From: an uncultured Ruminococcus sp.
GTDB lineage: Bacteria; Bacillota; Clostridia; Oscillospirales; Acutalibacteraceae
Direction of reading: 5' to 3'
Assembly (NCBI GenBank): GCA_902773165.1
Contig: CACYDO010000132.1
Location: 1-12,085 of the forward strand
DNA: 12,085 nucleotides
In this document: piece by piece, positions 7,209 through 12,085 of the stretch
Layout: each line of letters opens with the position of its first letter
Position numbering within the stretch: position 1 is the first letter of the stretch
Program-made: the position numbers and the translations under genes
The notes under the pieces: generated by a model
The model's database searches: none
Seen by the model: the letters and a program-made list of their open reading frames with translations, nothing else
Told to the model about the DNA's origin: nothing

Positions 7209-9698
7209 TTACGTTGTTTCCTTATCCGTAAGATTATCGAATACGAACTCGCCGTCTTTGACGGAGCAGGATATTTTGTCGCCCTTTTTGATCGTACCTT
7301 CCAATATCTTTTCACTTACTGCGTCTTCGATCTTTGAACGAATAGTTCTGCGCAGAGGACGAGCGCCGTACACATCGTCAAAGCCCTCGTCTGCGAGCTT
7401 GTCCTTTGCCTCATCAGTAAACGAGATGTCTATATCCATCGAGCTGAGCCTTTCTGTCAGCGTTTTAAGCATATTTCCGGCGATCTGCTTGATATCGTCG
7501 TGAGTAAGCTTGCTGAATACAACTATATCGTCAACACGGTTGAGGAATTCCGGCTTGAACAGCTTCTTCAGCTCTTCGAGAACGATCTCCCTGATATTCT
7601 CGTTTTCGCTGTCTGCACTGTCGCTGTTGGCAAAGCCTAACGCCCTTTTGCCGCTTTCTTTTGTGATAAGCGACGCGCCGACGTTGGAGGTCATAACGAT
7701 AACGGTGTTCTTGAAATCTACCGTTCTGCCCTGAGAATCGGTAAGTCTGCCGTCGTCGAGAATTTGCAGAAGCATATTGAATACATCGGGGTGAGCTTTC
7801 TCGATCTCATCAAAGAGAATTACGGAATACGGCTTTCTGCGAACCTTTTCTGTGAGCTGACCGCCCTCGTCGTAACCCACGTATCCCGGAGGGGAGCCGA
7901 TAAGCTTTGCAACCGTGTGTTTTTCCATATATTCGGACATATCAAGGCGGATCATCGCGTCTTCCGTTCCGAACATGGTCTGTGCAAGCGCCTTTGTAAG
8001 CTCTGTTTTACCTACGCCGGTCGGTCCGAGGAAAATAAACGAGCCTATTGGTCTTTTCGGGTCTTTAAGACCGACTCTGCCGCGTCGTATCGCCTTAGCT
8101 ACGCTCGTAACAGCCTCGCTCTGACCGATAACTCTTTCGTGCAGCGTTTCTTCAAGGTGCAATAATCTTTCGCTTTCCTCCTCGGTCAGCTGCACTACGG
8201 GAACTCCCGTCCACATAGACACGATCTTTGCGATATCCTCCGCTGTCACTTCTCCGCTGATCTTGCGGCTGTTTTCCTTCCACTGGCGGTGCTGCTCTTC
8301 CTTCTGCTTTTTAAGGCTTTTAATAGTATCCCTTATCTTTGCGCAGCGCTCAAACTCCTGAGAATTCACAGCGCTTTCAAGCTCGCTTTCCTGTGCCTTG
8401 ATCTCAGATTCAAGCTCCTTTATGCTGTCAGGCATGGTGTACGCTTTCAGTCTTACGCGTGAAGCAGCTTCATCAACAAGGTCTATAGCCTTATCGGGCA
8501 GATAACGGTCGTTGATGTAGCGCGAACTGAGATTTACCGCTGCTTCTATTGCTTCATCTGTGATCCTGACCTTATGGTGAGCTTCGTATTTATCGCGAAG
8601 GCCGCGCAGTATCTCCTCGGATTCCTCCACTGTCGGCTCGCCTACGGTGACGGGCTGAAAACGACGTTCCAAAGCTGCGTCCTTCTCGATATACTTTCTG
8701 TATTCGTTGAGCGTCGTTGCGCCGATGACCTGGAAATCACCGCGTGCAAGACTGGGCTTCATGATATTAGCTGCGTCGGCGCTGCCCTCGGAAGCACCTG
8801 CCCCCACGATCGTGTGAAGCTCGTCAATGAAGAGAATGATATTCTCGTTGCTCTTGACCTCGTTGATAGCGTTTTTGATACGCTCCTCGAAGTCACCTCT
8901 GTATTTTGTGCCTGCGATCATGCCCGAAAGGTCAAGCGAAAAAATGCGCTTGTCCTTAAGCAGCTCAGGCACCTCATCGTTTACTATCCTGAGCGCCAAT
9001 CCCTCAGCCACAGCCGTTTTACCTACGCCCGGTTCACCAATAAGACACGGGTTATTTTTTGTTCTTCTCGACAAGATCTGAATAACCCTCTCTATCTCCT
9101 TTTCACGACCTATTACAGGGTCGATCTTGCCCTGCTTTGCAAGCTCTGTAAGATCTCTGCCAAATTGCTCAAGCGTTTTTGTCGAGCTTTTTTTGGTGCT
9201 TCTGCCGCTGCCTTTTGCACCTGCGGAGAAATCGTTTTCCCCTGTAAAATCATCATCGTTTGAAGCAGCTTCGGCAATAGCACGCACAAGCTCTTCGGGG
9301 TCTGCACCCAGTTCTGTCATGATTTCGTAGGCGTAGCTGTCTTCGTCTTCAAGAAGAGCTAAGAGCAAATGCTCCGTACCGATGTAGCTGTTGTGCATTG
9401 CCGCACGCTCGGCGTTTGCAACCTGAATTGTACGCTTTGCACGCGGTGTAAAATCCTGCGGAGTAAGCTTTACGCGGCTGTTGCCGACTGTCAGTTTCTC
9501 CTTAACGCTGTCGAGCGCTTTTTCGTAAGTAACGCCCTTTTCTTCAAGCAGTTCGGCAGCAACTCCCGTACCTTCCTTCAACAATCCGAGAAGGATATGC
9601 TCCGAACCGAACCAAGTATGGCTCATGCTTTCGGCGTCTTCAATACCGAGGTTTAATGCTTTATTTGCTTTCTGTGAAAATCCCTGAAATTTATACAT
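7209..9698 (-). CDS. clpC: ClpC, Hsp100 AAA+ unfoldase of the ClpCP protease
   Basis: This 829-residue ClpC unfolds substrates using ATP and passes them to ClpP. Domains: two Clp_N repeats (about 3-140, with GSEHILLGLLKEG and GTEHLLLALLED); a Ser/Gly/Lys linker; AAA-1 with Walker A GEPGVGKT (221-228) and Walker B D292-E293; the UVR-like M-domain coiled coil (about 410-475); and AAA-2 with Walker A GPTGVGKT (558-565), pore loop GYVGYDEGG and Walker B D630-E631. The tripeptide L687-G688-F689 matches the ClpP-docking loop (VGF in Bacillus ClpC), so it should work with ClpP, which is not in the window. I choose the ATG at 9698 (MYKFQGF) because AGGGGGG sits 7 bases upstream; the in-frame TTG at 9725 lies inside a hairpin and lacks a site. 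It is the last gene of the operon, 115 bases after mcsB. Confidence 0.97.
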   Translation of the reverse strand: MYKFQGFSQKANKALNLGIEDAESMSHTWFGSEHILLGLLKEGTGVAAELLEEKGVTYEKALDSVKEKLTVGNSRVKLTPQDFTPRAKRTIQVANAERAAMHNSYIGTEHLLLALLEDEDSYAYEIMTELGADPEELVRAIAEAASNDDDFTGENDFSAGAKGSGRSTKKSSTKTLEQFGRDLTELAKQGKIDPVIGREKEIERVIQILSRRTKNNPCLIGEPGVGKTAVAEGLALRIVNDEVPELLKDKRIFSLDLSGMIAGTKYRGDFEERIKNAINEVKSNENIILFIDELHTIVGAGASEGSADAANIMKPSLARGDFQVIGATTLNEYRKYIEKDAALERRFQPVTVGEPTVEESEEILRGLRDKYEAHHKVRITDEAIEAAVNLSSRYINDRYLPDKAIDLVDEAASRVRLKAYTMPDSIKELESEIKAQESELESAVNSQEFERCAKIRDTIKSLKKQKEEQHRQWKENSRKISGEVTAEDIAKIVSMWTGVPVVQLTEEESERLLHLEETLHERVIGQSEAVTSVAKAIRRGRVGLKDPKRPIGSFIFLGPTGVGKTELTKALAQTMFGTEDAMIRLDMSEYMEKHTVAKLIGSPPGYVGYDEGGQLTEKVRRKPYSVILFDEIEKAHPDVFNMLLQILDDGRLTDSQGRTVDFKNTVIVMTSNVGASLITKESGKRALGFANSDSADSENENIREIVLEELKKLFKPEFLNRVDDIVVFSKLTHDDIKQIAGNMLKTLTERLSSMDIDISFTDEAKDKLADEGFDDVYGARPLRRTIRSKIEDAVSEKILEGTIKKGDKISCSVKDGEFVFDNLTDKETT

Positions 9699-9716
9699 AT
9701 ACGTTCCCCCCTGTCT

Positions 9717-9734
9717 GCCGGGCAAGTGCCCGGC
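9717..9734 (-). other. GC hairpin in the mcsB-clpC spacer
   Basis: GCCGGGCA (9717-9724) and TGCCCGGC (9727-9734) form a perfect 8-bp GC-rich palindrome. It lies just upstream of the clpC Shine-Dalgarno sequence (9706-9712) in the only long spacer of the operon. No T-run follows on either strand, so it is not a standard terminator. It may be an RNA processing or stability element, or tune clpC translation. I see no good internal promoter in the spacer. Confidence 0.5.
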
Positions 9735-9813
9735 TGCAATTCCGATTTTAATTTGTTATGACGGATAGTCTGCCGCCGCACTGCGAGCAGCCTATAAATA
9801 GTGTTTATTATTT

Positions 9814-10842
9814 TTACACTTTCATATTATTCCTGATAAGCGTTGCTCTTACTGCGTCACGTTCCTGTGCGGTAAGCTGCTTACCCGTGTTCTGCATAAG
9901 CGTTGCAGGCTGAATTTCAACGATAAGACGATTGATCGTGTCAAGCGAAACGTCCTTTATAAGACCTGTCGTTACGCCGAATCTTACTCGTGACAGCTGA
10001 GTTAGCGCTTCGCTGCCGTCGATAAGCCTTGCGCTCTTCAATATTCCCTCGGCACGGTATATCTTATCCTGCACGTCGATCTGCTTCGCCATATTCTCGC
10101 GTGCTTTCATCTCCTGTTCGATCAGCTGCTTCGTAATATTTTTCAGATTCTCGATAGCCGTTTTTTCGCTGATGCCCAGAGTGATCTGATTTGAAAGCTG
10201 ATACAGATCGGCAGTCGGCTCAGAACCCTCGCCGTAAGCTCCTCTGACTGTAATGCCCAGCTTTGAGAGATTTTCGGAGATTTTTCTCATTGCCTTCGCC
10301 GCGTGAAGAGCAGGAAGATGAAGCATGACCGAAGCTCTCATTCCTGTACCGAGATTTGTCGGGCACTGAGTAAGATAACCGAGCGTATCGGAAAACGCAA
10401 ATTTCAGTCTTTCGTCAAGCAGCGTATCAATACGGCTCGCCTGTTCATAAGCCTTATCAAGATCAAAGCCCTCGCACATTACCTGCAAGCGGATATGATC
10501 TTCCTCGTTTATCATGATAGAAACGCTTTCGTCATCGAGAAGAAGCAGTTCTCTGTCGCCCTTTTCAGAGATAAACTCGGGGCTGACAAGGTGTCGTTCC
10601 GCAAGAGATACTTTTTCCTCCGTACTTATATTATCCATATTTATGCAGGAAAATCTTGCCGAAATTACTGAATTTGAATTTAAAACTGCGTCCTTGACCT
10701 TGTCGGCGATCTGCTTTCTCATCTCGTTTGAACATCTTCCGGGAAACGGGTGATCGGCAAGATTTCGTGCAAGACGAATGCGCGTACTGATAACTGTGTC
10801 GCCCTGCGCACCGTTCTTTTCGTACCATTTCTTGTTATCCAT
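9814..10842 (-). CDS. mcsB: McsB, protein-arginine kinase
   Basis: This 342-residue kinase phosphorylates arginines on CtsR and on misfolded proteins, and phosphoarginine marks them for ClpCP. It belongs to the guanidino (creatine/arginine) kinase fold. Visible hallmarks: the nucleotide-binding STRIRLARN (19-27), NEEDHIRLQ (112-120), the catalytic-cysteine loop TQCPTNLGTGMRASV (Cys160), RGAYGEGSE (200-208), and near the C-terminus the RDAVRA block (328-333). That last block matches the RDXXRA motif described as the allosteric phosphoarginine pocket. It is slightly shorter than the Bacillus protein. The start overlaps the mcsA stop by 8 bases, implying translational coupling; an AAGGGGG stretch lies upstream of the ATG. 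All expected catalytic elements are present, so it should be active. Confidence 0.97.
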   Translation of the reverse strand: MDNKKWYEKNGAQGDTVISTRIRLARNLADHPFPGRCSNEMRKQIADKVKDAVLNSNSVISARFSCINMDNISTEEKVSLAERHLVSPEFISEKGDRELLLLDDESVSIMINEEDHIRLQVMCEGFDLDKAYEQASRIDTLLDERLKFAFSDTLGYLTQCPTNLGTGMRASVMLHLPALHAAKAMRKISENLSKLGITVRGAYGEGSEPTADLYQLSNQITLGISEKTAIENLKNITKQLIEQEMKARENMAKQIDVQDKIYRAEGILKSARLIDGSEALTQLSRVRFGVTTGLIKDVSLDTINRLIVEIQPATLMQNTGKQLTAQERDAVRATLIRNNMKV

Positions 10843-11389
10843 TATTTGCCGCCCCCTTGTTTGCCTTTATTTCGTTTATCCTGTCGCGAAGCTGAGCCGC
10901 CTGCTCAAACTCCTGCGCCTTTATAGCTTCAGAAAGCTTCTCTGTCAGCTGCTCCAGCTCTGTTTTCTTTTCTGTTTTACTTTCGTTCTGAGGTTTTTCC
11001 TCAGCTTCTGTCGAACCGCTTTGCAGCCTTGCTGTGCGCAGCTTTTTTCCGGTGTGAACTGTGTTGCCGTGAATTCTTTTGATCGACGGCAGCAGTCTGT
11101 CGTAAAACGTTTCGTAGCATGCCGCGCAGCCTACTCTGCCGCTTTTTGTGATCTGCGAGAAGGTCGAGCCGCATACGGGGCATTTCTCCTCGCGTGCAAG
11201 AGCCGAAATATTCGGCATTCCCAAAAATCCGCTCATTACAGAGCCGATATCGAGAAAGCTGCCGAAAGCGTTGTTGACGCCGAGCTTTGCAGCGCACTCC
11301 GAACAAAGATCCATCTCTGTCATTTCTCCGTTAATGATCTGCTTAAAATGTGTATTGGCTTGTTTTGTTTTGCAATGTTGACACAACAT
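10835..11389 (-). CDS. mcsA: McsA, zinc-finger/UVR activator of McsB
   Basis: This 184-residue protein stimulates the McsB kinase and is thought to sense thiol and metal stress. Four CXXC pairs are visible (3-6, 29-32, 70-73, 88-91), enough for two zinc sites. After a Glu/Lys-rich linker, a UVR motif (about 144-176, with EKLSEAIKAQEFEQAAQLRD) matches the motif in UvrB/UvrC and the ClpC M-domain. The ATG at 11389 has AAAAGGAGAG a few bases upstream and follows the ctsR stop by 29 bases. The end overlaps mcsB by 8 bases. Length and order are typical of the family. Confidence 0.96.
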   Translation of the reverse strand: MLCQHCKTKQANTHFKQIINGEMTEMDLCSECAAKLGVNNAFGSFLDIGSVMSGFLGMPNISALAREEKCPVCGSTFSQITKSGRVGCAACYETFYDRLLPSIKRIHGNTVHTGKKLRTARLQSGSTEAEEKPQNESKTEKKTELEQLTEKLSEAIKAQEFEQAAQLRDRINEIKANKGAANNG

Positions 11390-11418
11390 ATTTCATCTCT
11401 CCTTTTCCAAACATTTTC

Positions 11419-11877
11419 CTATGCGATAATTAGAAGCATATTTTTAAGAATATCAGCTCTGAGCTTGTCGCGATGTTCTGTCGGCAGCGACTGATACGGT
11501 CTTTCGGCGGCTGCCGCTGACAGCAGCTTTGCCGTAGGCATATCGATCATTCTGCGGTTGAGAAGCTCCTTTATCAGAGCCTGTGCCGCGCCTGCGTCGA
11601 TACTGTCGCCGATCGTTTCCATCAGGTGCATAACGGCGGTGTGTTTATCCATGCTTATTCGGGTAATTTTAATGTAACCGCCGCCGCCGCGTCTGCTCTC
11701 TACGATATACCCCTGTTCCGGCGTAAACCGCGAGGTGATAACGTAATTGATCTGTGACGGAACACAGCCGATCGTTTCGGCAAGCTCGTTGCGCTTGATC
11801 GTCGCCGATGATTCGTCGGAGTCATCATCTCCCATCAATTCAATAATATACTGTGCGATCAGATCACTTATACGCAT
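11419..11877 (-). CDS. ctsR: CtsR, repressor of class III heat-shock genes
   Basis: This 152-residue winged-helix repressor binds direct RGTCAAA heptads in clp promoters and loses affinity on heating. The N-terminal half carries the DNA-binding domain, with the helix-turn-helix around ELAETIGCVPSQINYVITSRF and the wing SRRGGGGYIKI, whose glycine-rich tip is the thermosensing element known from Bacillus CtsR. The C-terminal half is the dimerisation region that receives McsB and ClpC. I choose the ATG at 11877 (MRISDLIAQYI) because AAAGGTGA is correctly spaced before it; the upstream GTG at 11886 overlaps that site and has none of its own. It is the first gene of the operon and preceded by its own CtsR boxes, so autoregulation is expected. 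Confidence 0.97.
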   Translation of the reverse strand: MRISDLIAQYIIELMGDDDSDESSATIKRNELAETIGCVPSQINYVITSRFTPEQGYIVESRRGGGGYIKITRISMDKHTAVMHLMETIGDSIDAGAAQALIKELLNRRMIDMPTAKLLSAAAAERPYQSLPTEHRDKLRADILKNMLLIIA

Positions 11878-11920
11878 TACACTCACCTTTTTTCTTTATT
11901 AAGCTTGGTCTTAGTTTGTC

Positions 11921-11937
11921 TTTGACTTTCTTTGACC
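11921..11937 (-). promoter_or_regulatory. CtsR box, downstream copy
   Basis: On the minus strand GGTCAAA-GAA-AGTCAAA matches the known CtsR consensus RGTCAAANANRGTCAAA at every defined position. It sits just downstream of the predicted ctsR transcription start. Confidence 0.88.
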
Positions 11938-11950
11938 TTATGGTTATATT
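11922..11950 (+). promoter_or_regulatory. Candidate divergent promoter facing right
   Basis: On the plus strand TTGACT (11922-11927), 17 bases, TATATT (11945-11950) mirrors the ctsR promoter. It would start near 11957 within the CtsR heptads and run out of the window. No gene is visible in the remaining bases, so its target is unknown. The TTGACT here is also the complement of a CtsR heptad, so the -35 could be coincidental. Confidence 0.4.
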
Positions 11951-11976
11951 ATAAGGTCAAAGTCAGTAAAAGTCAA
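11948..11976 (-). promoter_or_regulatory. Promoter of the ctsR-mcsA-mcsB-clpC operon
   Basis: On the minus strand TTGACT (11976-11971), 17 bases, TATAAT (11953-11948) gives a near-perfect sigma-A promoter starting near 11941. The leader to the ctsR ATG is about 64 bases. The -35 region abuts one CtsR box and the start site abuts the other, so repressor binding should block RNA polymerase. Confidence 0.85.
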
Positions 11977-11993
11977 AGTCAAAAAAGGTCAAA
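11977..11993 (+). promoter_or_regulatory. CtsR box, upstream copy in opposite orientation
   Basis: On the plus strand AGTCAAA-AAA-GGTCAAA also matches the full CtsR consensus. Further heptads nearby are GGTCAAA (11955-11961), AGTCAAA (11971-11977) and the one-mismatch AGTAAAA (11965-11971). It lies next to the -35 of the ctsR promoter. Confidence 0.85.
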
Positions 11994-12024
11994 TCAGGCT
12001 TTTACTTTAAATTAGCGTTCATAT

Positions 12025-12058
12025 TCTCTTTAAATCTCATTAATTCTCAATTATTCTC
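12025..12058. repeat. Four TCTC direct repeats with exact 10-bp period
   Basis: TCTC occurs at 12025, 12035, 12045 and 12055, each in an AT context close to AATTCTCAT. The 10-bp spacing puts each copy on the same helix face. TTGACC (12073-12078) follows and could be the -35 of a rightward promoter, so this may be a regulator binding array. Confidence 0.45.
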
Positions 12059-12085
12059 ATTAATTTAAAATCTTGACCAAAAAAA

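Noticed and set aside
8574..9263. 229-codon plus-strand frame inside clpC
   Set aside because: Antisense shadow of the conserved AAA-1 domain; no start signals.
9699..9725. TTG start at 9725 giving a 9-residue longer ClpC
   Set aside because: The codon lies within a GC hairpin and has no ribosome site, whereas the ATG at 9698 has AGGGGGG at 7 bases and gives the normal family N-terminus.
11878..11886. GTG start at 11886 for CtsR
   Set aside because: It overlaps the Shine-Dalgarno of the ATG at 11877 and has no site of its own.
11887..12085. HrcA/CIRCE operator in the heat-shock control region
   Set aside because: The TTAGCACTC-N9-GAGTGCTAA pattern is absent; only CtsR heptads are present.

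Overview
The window looks like a chromosomal segment from a low-GC Clostridia member. I would guess Oscillospiraceae, possibly Ruminococcus-like, although no rRNA or other taxonomic marker is present to prove it. The basis is the intact ctsR-mcsA-mcsB-clpC class III heat-shock operon (Firmicutes-specific), strong purine-rich Shine-Dalgarno sites, consensus sigma-A-type promoters and very AT-rich intergenic DNA.

Layout, left to right. (1) Positions 1-980 hold no credible gene. They contain a near-consensus leftward promoter (91-119) for a gene outside the window, and a structured 269-base element (412-680) bounded by perfect 12-bp inverted repeats. A rightward promoter (929-957) serves the next gene. 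(2) Positions 981-5678 (+) encode a 1565-residue cytoplasmic protein of unknown function. It has four indel-free copies of a 78-residue repeat joined by Pro/Ala-rich linkers, then a CXXC/CXXC zinc knuckle, a region with SseB-like features, a long Ala/Glu coiled coil, a disordered segment, and a second SseB-like region at the C-terminus. A GC-rich hairpin terminator follows. (3) Positions 5740-6183 are intergenic and include a GC-richer island that shares a short motif with the 412-680 element. (4) Positions 6184-7104 (+) encode a cyclophilin-type peptidyl-prolyl isomerase lipoprotein with an internal insertion, ending at a terminator shared with the convergent operon. (5) Positions 7209-11877 (-) are the ctsR-mcsA-mcsB-clpC operon. 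(6) Positions 11878-12085 hold the operon's control region: two perfect CtsR boxes, a sigma-A promoter for ctsR, an apparent mirror-image promoter facing right, and a set of TCTC repeats with an exact 10-bp period.

How the genes work together. By analogy with Bacillus, CtsR represses its own operon by binding the heptad boxes. Under heat or thiol stress, McsA (zinc/UVR protein) and McsB (protein-arginine kinase) inactivate CtsR and mark damaged proteins with phosphoarginine. ClpC, a Hsp100 unfoldase with an LGF ClpP-docking loop, then feeds them to ClpP, which is not in the window. The extracytoplasmic isomerase is a separate protein-folding function with its own promoter. The 1565-residue protein is the least explained gene. 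Its modular, multivalent architecture suggests a scaffold or adaptor, but its role cannot be read from the sequence.
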